Assembly (NCBI RefSeq): GCF_014203045.1
Contig: NZ_JACHIF010000006.1
Span: 332,267 to 396,266 of the forward strand
Source of the DNA: Prosthecobacter dejongeii
GTDB lineage: Bacteria > Verrucomicrobiota > Verrucomicrobiia > Verrucomicrobiales > Verrucomicrobiaceae
Direction of reading: 5' to 3'
DNA length: 64,000 nt
This document shows, in pieces, positions 55,654-64,000 of this stretch. The position numbers were made by a program, and so were the translations under genes. The notes below the pieces were generated by a model, which was not told where the DNA came from, ran no database searches, and worked only from the letters and a program-made list of their open reading frames with translations. Position 1 is the stretch's first letter. Each line of letters opens with the position of its first letter.

Positions 55654-58600
55654 TTAAGGAAGAACAGGCGTGAGCTCGATCTCACCGCTCAGAATCGGCA
55701 CCGTGGTCGGTGTTTCGGTGCCTTCTGGCAGCTCTGGCAAGAGGAAGAATCCAGCGCCGAATTTCTCACCCAAATGGTCTTTCACCATGATGCCCTGGAA
55801 GGTCACCTTGCGGATGAGCGGTTTGGTGAAGTTCGGTCGGAGGTCTGCATCGGTCAGGGCGAAGCTGCCGGTGAAGAGGCCTGTACCCCCAGCGATGGAG
55901 GCAAGCTTCGTCTGTCCAGTGGTCGCCGGAGTTGGCTGAGTGATCTTGTGGCTAGCGGCCACAATCACGCTGGCATCCAGGCGGGCCATGACATCGGCCT
56001 CAAGAAGGCCGCCATAACGGAAGTCGAGGTCCACAGTCGTCGGTGCAGGCAGGTTAAGGGTGAGTGCTGTGCCCACGGGTTTGACATAGATGGAGCCTGT
56101 AACTTCCAGGGGCACGGGATCTAACACGGGCGTGCCTGTCATACCAAAGCCTGCGACATAGGTGCGGGTCTTCGATTTCGGATCCGCCGGGCGCACCCAT
56201 TCCACATCACCTGTTAGGGTGTTATCCGTGAGGTCTGCTGTATTCACAGAGTCCACAGTTAAGCTGCCGAGAAGGGAGCCCTTCAGCGGGGTATACATGG
56301 TCTGGAAAACAACGATTTTGCTGTCCACGCCCACAAACGAAGCGCCGATGATTTTGTCCCCATCGGCCGTGCGACCCGCAAAGGTAAGTTTACCATCTTT
56401 CGCCACCGTGAAAGAGCCGTAACTCCAACCCTGAGGAATCGTGGCGGCAGAGGCTTCGCCCACTTGGCCCATGTCCCCAAGCTCCATCCCGAAGGTGTAG
56501 TATCCCACGTATGATGCGGCTGCGAGTGCATCCACCCGGCGAGCTCCTGCGATGAGAGCTGTTTTACCCAGAACGGTTACCTTGCTATTGCTAGTTAGCA
56601 GACCGGTCACAGGGTTAAGCTCGACCTGCAAGGTCACGGGTTCCGGCACGGGCTTGCCGGTGCGTTTCACGAGGAGTTCGAATTCCGGCAGCGTATTCGT
56701 TTCAGCACGATAGACGTTCATGATGCCTTTGATTGGCAATTTGCTGCCACCGAGCGTGAGGCTGCCGCTGAAGCTCCCCGTTTTGGTGACGGTGAGATCC
56801 AGGCGACCTCCGAGGTGACCATTGATTTCACCATTGTGCTCCACCGTGCCAGCATAGATGCCTTCGACCCCGGCGGGGAAGAGCTCGATATTGATGGGAG
56901 GATCGACAGTATAGCTGTCGCTACCCACTGTGTTTTTGGCGGTGAGGACGGGGCTGTAGTTTCCGTCCTTCGTCGGGCGGCCTGTGATTTCGCCCGTTTT
57001 GACATTCACCTTGAGGCCAGGGGGTAGGCCTGTGGCGGAGTAAGTCAGGGCTGATTTAATCGCGGCTGGGTCAATTTTAATCTGATGCTTATAGTCTCCC
57101 CCCACCACGCCATTTGGCATATTTTGGGTGCTGTAAACATCCGGTGACTCACTGAAGACATTGAGTTGGGTGGTGCCGCCCACCTTGCTGCCGCCAGGGT
57201 TGGTGACGCGGCATGAGTATTCAGCCGTATCGCTGGTGAGCAGATTTTTAATCACCAAGGTCTTCGTCTGTGCGCCGCTGACTCGTTCATCATTCTGCAA
57301 CTCCGATGGCTGTGGATCGCCTGCCCGTTGGATCAGCCATTGGTAGGTGAGTTGATTTCCCGCAGCATTCACCTTCAGCGTGGCCACTTTGTCGATCCCT
57401 GCCACGAGCAGAGGTGGACTGACGTAGTCTTCTACCACCCCGAGTTCGGCCGGATTGCTCACTGCGGTAAGGGGGGTGCCTTTGACAAACAGGCTATAGG
57501 CCCCTGCATCTTTGATCGTGACCGCACTGATGTTCAGCGTGGTGCTGGTGGCACCTGCCACACTTGCAGATCCCTTTCTCCACTGGAGGGCCAGAGGGGC
57601 AGTACCAGTGGCGGTGGATTCAAAGGATGCGGGCTCTCCTACTTTCAGCATCAGGGGAAGAGGCTGAAGCGTGATTTCTGGGTCTTTGTTGCCGGTGCCT
57701 TCCAGTTGGATAACAAAGGGTTTAGGCTCATTGTCATTGCTGAAGATGGAAAGCGTCGCTCTCCGGACCCCGCCTTCCTTGGGTGTGAAGCGAATAGCCA
57801 TGGAGGTACTTCCATTGCTAGAGACCATGGTGGCCGCTTTCGGCGCGACCAGGGTAAATTCAGAGGCATTGACGCCGCTGATCAGGGGTTTCACATCCTT
57901 CAGGACATTGCTGCCTGTATTCTTCAAGGTCAGCGTCAGCGTGGTGTTGAGTTTGAAATCTACAGCGGGGAAGACCACCGTGCTCCCTGCATTGATGACA
58001 GTATTGGCGGGCTGAAGCTGGACCTCAAGATTGGATCCGATGAAGGAGGTTAATAGTTCATAGCCCGTGGTTGGTGTCGTCGCCGCAAATAGCACTTGGC
58101 CATTCAGAGCCGTGAATTCGCTTGGGTTGGATGAGGCGGAGAGTGGTGCCAGATTTTGCAGCAGGATGGTGCCAGCAGGCGTGCCATCGGAGATCCAGAC
58201 TTCACGACCATCCACACCATTGTTGGCCGAGAAAACCAGGATGCCATCCACATTCCGCATGTTGGTGATGTTTGGGCTCTCGATGCCAGGGACAATATCT
58301 TTAAGCATGACAGTGCCCGCTGAGGTGCCGTTGCTCACCCACAATTCGCGTCCATTCGCGGCAGTCACGGCGGTGAAAAAGAGTTTTCCACCGGCTTCGA
58401 TCATGTCTTGGATATCGGAGTGTCCATCGCCTGGATTGATGTCTTTAACCAAGCGAGTGGTGGCTCGGTTGCCTGTGGTCACCCAAAGCTCTCGTCCGGT
58501 ATTGGTCGCAGTGCCATCGGTGGCCACAAAGAAGAGCTGGGAGCCAACAGAGGTCAGTTGCTCGGGGTTGGAGTTGTTAACCCCTGTATTGATGTCAATG

Positions 58601-60837
58601 CACTCCGTGCGGTTGGATGCGCCATCGCTTTTCCAAAGTTCACGGCCTTTGCCAGGAATGCGCGCTGAAAAGTAAAGCCGTTCATTGGATCCGGTGCCAG
58701 CGACGGTCAGTTCCTTCGGATCATCTGGACCCGCATCGTTAGGGATGCCTGGATTTGTAACGCCATCAATGATGGCTGCATACGGGGGGACGGCTTTGCG
58801 AAGGCGCCGACCTTCTCCAGAGGCAGATGAAACGAAATACGCTTCATTCTTGAATTTGATGAACTCTTCAGGGTTCGAGGAGCCCGTCGTCGTCACTAAG
58901 TTTGCAAGCATCTGAGTGCCTTCTGGGGTGCCGTCAGACTTCCAGGGTTCGCGGCCGTTTCCAGAAGACACCGCTGAAAAGTAAACCACACCATTCACAT
59001 CGGCCAGGAAGGTCGGGTCGCTAGCGCCGCTAACATTGATTTCGGCATCTCCCGTGGTTTTGACAACGGTGGTGCCCAGGGTTGTGCCGTCAGTCATCCA
59101 CAGTTCACGATTGCTGCCGGTGGCATCTGCACTGAAGAAAACCTTGCTGCCAGACGGAGTGATGTAAAGGGGATCTGAGCCAAGCGGTGGGGCATTTGGC
59201 CCCTCCGCTTCAGGGCGAATATTGGCTACCTGCACGGTGCTGCCTCCTGGTAGCCCGTCAGTCTTCCACAGTTCCTGGCCTGAGATACCGTCATTGGCAG
59301 AGAAATAAACTTCTGTGGTGCCCACTTTTGTCAGGCCCGTTGCTGCTGAGCCCGCATTGCCTTCCTGGAAGTTTTTTACCAGCGTTGTCCCTGCGGGATT
59401 AACGCCGTTTGTGACCCAAAGCTGGGATCCATTGACAAGAAAGTACAGATTGGTTCCGATCTGAGTAAAGCTGGAAGCCGTATCTGCCGCAGCAAATTGA
59501 CGCACAAGGGTTTCGGTACCTGTCGTCCCGCAGCTATAGAGGGCCATGCCAGTGCCGTTGACTGCGGTGAAGAAAAGGCGGTTGTTAAAGGTGAAGAAGT
59601 TTGTCGGATTGGAACTGCCTGCACCTGGATTGATGTTGCTGACCAAAGTTGTTCCAGCGTTCCCGACGCTACCGTTGCTGCGCCACAGTTCCACGCCCTG
59701 GCCATCGTTGGCTGTGAGAAACAGGGTATTGCCAATGACGTGGAGGTTATTCGCGCTGGAACCATCGGTTCCAGGGACGATGTCACGGACGATTTCAGTG
59801 ACGCCTGTGATCGTGTTGGACCTCCAGAGCTCACGCCCACTGGTATCGCTTTTGTTAGCAGCAAAAAAGAGGTATTCCGTCCCGCTCACGGTCATCGTTT
59901 TCAAAGACCGTGGCGAAGAACTTTCTGAACCTGGTAAAATATCTTGGACGATGGTTGTTCCAGTCGCATTTCCCGCACGGTCGGTCTTCCAGAGTTCAAT
60001 GCCCAGCGGACTGTCTGCGATGAAATAAAGGATTTCATCTGGGGTGGCGGCGATCATCTCCGTTCTGAATCCGGCCGTGGTCTCATTGACTGGGGTGCTG
60101 TCTGACGGGAAGCTGGATTCAATGCCTTCTTGGATATCCTGGTAAAGGGAAGTCTGGAAAGAACTGTTCATCTTCCACAATTCACGCCCCAAGCTGCTCG
60201 TATCGGCGGTGAAGTAGAGCGTTTGGTTGTTCAAATTGAAGAAGTGGTCCACGTCGGAATTAAGGGATGAACCTGTAATGTCTAAGTTACGGACGGTGCC
60301 TGCTGGGGTGCCGTCAGACATCCAGATTTCACTGCCTGCGTCGCTATCGTATCCACGGAAAATCAGCCGACCGTTGAATGCGGTAAAACGATCCAGTCGG
60401 CGATTGTCCGGTTGAGGAGAAGTGGGGAATTCAGCCAGTTTATTGGTGGTGGCAAATTCGCCGTTTGTGACCCAAAGACTGCTGCGCCCATTAGCCTCTA
60501 ATGCAGAGAAAAACACCCGGTTTCCCACCGTCGTGAGGTCACGTGGATCTGAGCCTGTCGGTCCAGGAATGATGTCTCGCACCTGACGGGTGCCGGCCAG
60601 AGTGCCGTCGCTCCGCCAAAGTTCGCCCCCGCTTAAAGGATCATCCACGGCGATGATGAGGATCTCTCCACTGCCTGGATTGACCTTCACCATGGATTTA
60701 CGGGAGGTATTAGCAGCCGGAGCTTGAGTGTTGATGTCTGCCACTACCTGGGCGTCAGAACTCTGTGCCTGCCCTGACAAAGGGGACAGCCACAGCAGCG
60801 CAGCCGTGGTGATAAGAGATGAAAGGGGGTTTTTCAT
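55654..60837 (-). CDS. Giant secreted ELWxxDGT-repeat protein with the shared C-terminal module
   Basis: A 1727-residue exported protein. The signal peptide is residues 1-25 (MKNPLSSLITTAALLWLSPLSGQAQ region). About twelve to fifteen ELWxxDGT-AGT repeats (LWRSDG-AGT, DIxPG, LFFSA, GxELW) run to about residue 960. One choice-of-anchor D repeat follows (VNASEF, RATLSIFSNDNEPKPF, EGTG), then Ig-like and putative-Ig segments. From about residue 1322 the sequence matches the C-terminus of the 2029-residue protein, ending GAGFFLLP and PILSG. No known cell-wall anchor is seen. The start was set at the ATG of the signal peptide. Function unknown; probably surface-exposed. Confidence 0.85.
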   Translation of the reverse strand: MKNPLSSLITTAALLWLSPLSGQAQSSDAQVVADINTQAPAANTSRKSMVKVNPGSGEILIIAVDDPLSGGELWRSDGTLAGTRQVRDIIPGPTGSDPRDLTTVGNRVFFSALEANGRSSLWVTNGEFATTNKLAEFPTSPQPDNRRLDRFTAFNGRLIFRGYDSDAGSEIWMSDGTPAGTVRNLDITGSSLNSDVDHFFNLNNQTLYFTADTSSLGRELWKMNSSFQTSLYQDIQEGIESSFPSDSTPVNETTAGFRTEMIAATPDEILYFIADSPLGIELWKTDRAGNATGTTIVQDILPGSESSSPRSLKTMTVSGTEYLFFAANKSDTSGRELWRSNTITGVTEIVRDIVPGTDGSSANNLHVIGNTLFLTANDGQGVELWRSNGSVGNAGTTLVSNINPGAGSSNPTNFFTFNNRLFFTAVNGTGMALYSCGTTGTETLVRQFAAADTASSFTQIGTNLYFLVNGSQLWVTNGVNPAGTTLVKNFQEGNAGSAATGLTKVGTTEVYFSANDGISGQELWKTDGLPGGSTVQVANIRPEAEGPNAPPLGSDPLYITPSGSKVFFSADATGSNRELWMTDGTTLGTTVVKTTGDAEINVSGASDPTFLADVNGVVYFSAVSSGNGREPWKSDGTPEGTQMLANLVTTTGSSNPEEFIKFKNEAYFVSSASGEGRRLRKAVPPYAAIIDGVTNPGIPNDAGPDDPKELTVAGTGSNERLYFSARIPGKGRELWKSDGASNRTECIDINTGVNNSNPEQLTSVGSQLFFVATDGTATNTGRELWVTTGNRATTRLVKDINPGDGHSDIQDMIEAGGKLFFTAVTAANGRELWVSNGTSAGTVMLKDIVPGIESPNITNMRNVDGILVFSANNGVDGREVWISDGTPAGTILLQNLAPLSASSNPSEFTALNGQVLFAATTPTTGYELLTSFIGSNLEVQLQPANTVINAGSTVVFPAVDFKLNTTLTLTLKNTGSNVLKDVKPLISGVNASEFTLVAPKAATMVSSNGSTSMAIRFTPKEGGVRRATLSIFSNDNEPKPFVIQLEGTGNKDPEITLQPLPLMLKVGEPASFESTATGTAPLALQWRKGSASVAGATSTTLNISAVTIKDAGAYSLFVKGTPLTAVSNPAELGVVEDYVSPPLLVAGIDKVATLKVNAAGNQLTYQWLIQRAGDPQPSELQNDERVSGAQTKTLVIKNLLTSDTAEYSCRVTNPGGSKVGGTTQLNVFSESPDVYSTQNMPNGVVGGDYKHQIKIDPAAIKSALTYSATGLPPGLKVNVKTGEITGRPTKDGNYSPVLTAKNTVGSDSYTVDPPINIELFPAGVEGIYAGTVEHNGEINGHLGGRLDLTVTKTGSFSGSLTLGGSKLPIKGIMNVYRAETNTLPEFELLVKRTGKPVPEPVTLQVELNPVTGLLTSNSKVTVLGKTALIAGARRVDALAAASYVGYYTFGMELGDMGQVGEASAATIPQGWSYGSFTVAKDGKLTFAGRTADGDKIIGASFVGVDSKIVVFQTMYTPLKGSLLGSLTVDSVNTADLTDNTLTGDVEWVRPADPKSKTRTYVAGFGMTGTPVLDPVPLEVTGSIYVKPVGTALTLNLPAPTTVDLDFRYGGLLEADVMARLDASVIVAASHKITQPTPATTGQTKLASIAGGTGLFTGSFALTDADLRPNFTKPLIRKVTFQGIMVKDHLGEKFGAGFFLLPELPEGTETPTTVPILSGEIELTPVLP

Positions 60838-60924
60838 GGTTGTAAAGACAGGGTATTGACACGGGGAGAAGAAGGCAATGCTAAAATGTGGGAGTATTTG
60901 GAACACTCACTAGGTCGCATCTAG

Positions 60925-62121
<1,197 letters not shown>

Positions 62122-62174
62122 GTGAAGGATTCAGGTTGCAGGCGCGGCTTGCTGCGCTCCCCTCTGTCATTGTT

Positions 62175-62765
62175 ATGACTGATTGGGAAAGCTGCTACAT
62201 AGAAGGAAATACCCCGTGGGACAAGGGAGCGCCATCGCCTCCCTTGTCAGTATGGGTTCAAGCTCACCCTCAGCTGCAAGGGCGTGCCTTGGTGCCAGGG
62301 TGTGGCCTCGGGCATGATGTGGTGTTCCTGGCTGAGGCTGGGTATGAGTCCGTCGGCGTGGATCTTTCCGCTACGGCTATCCAGCGCGCCATGGCCACCC
62401 ATCCCGGCCACGCGTCGCGTTTTGTCTTGGGGGATCTGTTTGCCCTGCCTGAAGCGTGGAAGGGGAGTTTTGACTTTATCTTTGAGCACACCTGTCTCTG
62501 TGCCCTGCCTCCTCACTTGAGGCAGGCTTATGCCGAAACGGTGGGGCAACTCTTGCGGCCTGGTGGGTTGCTGGTGGGGGTCTGGTTCATCGAGCCTGAA
62601 ATGGATCCTGGAGAATCAGGGCCGCCCTTTGGCATATCCCTGGAGGAATTGTCCGCTCTGTTTCCGCCCCATGCATGGGCTGTGGAGGAGGACTACATTC
62701 CTGAACAAGCCTATGCTGGGCGCGAGAAACGTGAACGCCTGCGGGCTCTGCGGAAGATTTCATGA
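62175..62765 (+). CDS. TPMT-family SAM methyltransferase
   Basis: A 196-residue class I SAM-dependent methyltransferase of the thiopurine methyltransferase (TPMT) family. The N-terminus WESCYIEGNTPWDKGAPSPPL is typical for it. The SAM-binding GCGLGHDVVFLAEAGYESVGVDLS follows, then FDFIFEHTCLCALPP and LLRPGGLLVGVWF. Substrate is not known; bacterial TPMT members methylate sulfur, selenium or tellurium compounds. The ATG was chosen because homology begins here, 39 bases after the ORF opens. The stop overlaps the alr start by four bases, so it is coupled to alr. Confidence 0.85.
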   Translation: MTDWESCYIEGNTPWDKGAPSPPLSVWVQAHPQLQGRALVPGCGLGHDVVFLAEAGYESVGVDLSATAIQRAMATHPGHASRFVLGDLFALPEAWKGSFDFIFEHTCLCALPPHLRQAYAETVGQLLRPGGLLVGVWFIEPEMDPGESGPPFGISLEELSALFPPHAWAVEEDYIPEQAYAGREKRERLRALRKIS

Positions 62766-63910
62766 CCTCCGTCTTTGAAGCATCCATGGCTGAGCAACCC
62801 GTGAGGCCCACGCATGTGGAGGTGGATCTAGGCTGCCTAGCACAGAATCTGAGAGCGATTCAGCAGCATGTGGGCAGTGCCCGCGTGATGACCATCCTGA
62901 AGGCCAATGCCTATGGTCATGGTCTGGTGCCTGTGGCCAATCACATGGTGCAGTGTGGCGTGGATTATCTAGGTGTGGCCTTTTTGGAGGAGGGTATCCT
63001 TCTTCGTCGGCAGGGAATCTCGGCGCCCATCCTCGTTTTAGGAGGGATCGCAGGGGAGCAAATTCCGCTCTTCCTTCAGCATGATCTCACGCTAACTGCG
63101 CCCTCGGTCGAGAAGCTGCACCTCATCAATGAGACGGCTGCTGCTATGGGCAGACGTGCGCGTGTGCATTTGAAGATTGATACCGGCATGGAGCGTATTG
63201 GCATCCACTACTACAGTGCTGCCACTTTGCTGGAGGCCAGTCTAGCCTGTGAGCATGTGCAGGTGGAAGGGATTTATTCGCACTTCGCCAATGCGGACGC
63301 AGCCGACTTGGGGCACGCCAAATTGCAGTTGGAGCGCTTCCATGAAGTCCTAACCTTTTATGAAAAGCGCAGCCTGCCAGTGCCCATGCGCCACATGGCG
63401 AACAGTGCGGGCATCCTCCAGTTGCCAGAGAGCCATTTGGATCTCGTGCGTCCAGGCATCCTTTTGTATGGCGTCTATCCCAGCGCAGACTGTCAGCAGA
63501 CCGTCCCGGTGCGCCCAGCGCTGACGTGGAAGAGCCGCGTGGCCTACTTTAAAGTAGTACAGCCGGGGCATCCTGTCAGCTACGGCTCCACTTGGCAAAG
63601 TGACCACCCCGTCCGCGTGATCACCGTTCCTGTGGGGTATGGTGACGGTTATTTCCGGGCCTTGTCAAACAAGTCTGAAGTCATCGTTAGGGGAGTGCGC
63701 TACCCTGTCATCGGTCGGGTGTGCATGGATCAGATGATGGTGAATCTGGATCAAGGCACCGCTTACAATGGCGATGAAGTGATCCTGCTAGGAAGCTCTG
63801 AGGGGCAGTCCATTTCAGCGGCTGAAGTGGCTGAGTGGGCCGGGACCATTCCTTATGAAGTGCTGACGAACATCAACACTCGCGTTCCTCGTTTGTATCG
63901 AAACGGTTAA
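62762..63910 (+). CDS. alr: Alanine racemase
   Basis: A PLP-dependent enzyme that makes D-alanine for peptidoglycan. The 382-residue protein has the Schiff-base Lys47 in LKANAYGHG, the TIM-barrel run through KIDTGMERIG and YSHFANAD, the catalytic Tyr in VSYGSTW, VPVGYGDGYFR and CMDQMMVNL near the C-terminus. All key residues are present. The start overlaps the methyltransferase stop (ATGA). An extra N-terminal stretch of about 15 residues (MTSVFEASMAEQPVRP) precedes the core, so an internal start such as the Met at residue 9 is possible. Confidence 0.95.
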   Translation: MTSVFEASMAEQPVRPTHVEVDLGCLAQNLRAIQQHVGSARVMTILKANAYGHGLVPVANHMVQCGVDYLGVAFLEEGILLRRQGISAPILVLGGIAGEQIPLFLQHDLTLTAPSVEKLHLINETAAAMGRRARVHLKIDTGMERIGIHYYSAATLLEASLACEHVQVEGIYSHFANADAADLGHAKLQLERFHEVLTFYEKRSLPVPMRHMANSAGILQLPESHLDLVRPGILLYGVYPSADCQQTVPVRPALTWKSRVAYFKVVQPGHPVSYGSTWQSDHPVRVITVPVGYGDGYFRALSNKSEVIVRGVRYPVIGRVCMDQMMVNLDQGTAYNGDEVILLGSSEGQSISAAEVAEWAGTIPYEVLTNINTRVPRLYRNG

Positions 63911-63953
63911 ACCCGGATGATGCAATAGGCGCGAGGTGTTGTGAGCGAAGGTA

Positions 63954-63983
63954 TTGACGCTGTGTGGGATTGACACCTATGGC
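63954..63983 (+). promoter_or_regulatory. Possible promoter of a gene leaving the window
   Basis: TTGACG (63954-63959), 18-base spacer, TATGGC (63978-63983), followed by an ATG at 63997. Too little sequence remains to judge the gene. Confidence 0.25.
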
Positions 63984-64000
63984 ATGCTTCACCCTCATGG

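Overview
The window looks like a chromosome segment of a verrucomicrobial bacterium, probably close to Prosthecobacter/Verrucomicrobium. This is inferred from moderately high GC, very large secreted repeat proteins (GloVer, ELWxxDGT and choice-of-anchor D repeats), several BNR/sialidase-like proteins, a ThuA protein, an animal-type haem peroxidase, a single-chain glycyl-tRNA synthetase and a lysine/alanine-tailed AP2-like protein. No rRNA, CRISPR array or IS element was seen. One tRNA gene is present, tRNA-Ser(GGA).

Layout. 1-2.5 kb: urease accessory genes ureE-F-G-D, with the structural subunits presumably upstream. 2.6-4.6 kb: a class II aldolase/short-chain dehydrogenase fusion. 4.6-9.0 kb, minus strand: fcl, gmd, UDP-glucose dehydrogenase and UDP-xylose synthase, giving GDP-fucose and UDP-xylose. 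9.2-16.7 kb: housekeeping genes (acs, asd, an ATP-grasp protein, glyQS, dtd) and the AP2/histone-tail protein. 16.7-21.5 kb, minus strand: histidine kinase and response regulator, then an exported rhodanese, an exported VWA protein and a cysteine-rich small protein.

21.55-30.19 kb is an integrated element of about 8.6 kb in the 3' end of tRNA-Ser(GGA). A 19-bp core repeat lies at both ends, and a matching pair of TGATGTATCA sites sits about 60 bp inside each end. It carries a tyrosine integrase beside the intact tRNA, a serine recombinase, a terminase-small-subunit-like HTH protein, an unrecognised 485-residue protein, a PIN-domain putative RNase, and two zinc-ribbon proteins, one with a TM2 membrane domain. 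No capsid, tail or conjugation genes are visible. The layout is that of a phage satellite or small integrative island carrying possible defence cargo, and it is the most novel part of the window.

30.4-38.9 kb: nitroreductase, GTP-dependent PEP carboxykinase, an ABCG-like half-transporter with degraded ATPase motifs, a ThuA protein and aconitase. 39-47 kb: a secreted haem peroxidase and a 2029-residue surface protein. 47-54 kb, minus strand: two sialidase-like secreted proteins, an HpcH/HpaI aldolase, an aminoglycoside-phosphotransferase-like kinase and a bile-acid/sodium symporter-family transporter, together suggesting glycan or sugar-acid use. 54-64 kb: gatB, a 1727-residue ELWxxDGT-repeat protein sharing its C-terminal module with the 2029-residue protein, then leuB, a TPMT-type methyltransferase and alanine racemase. 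Shine-Dalgarno motifs are weak or absent at many starts, so several starts were chosen by homology and signal peptides.
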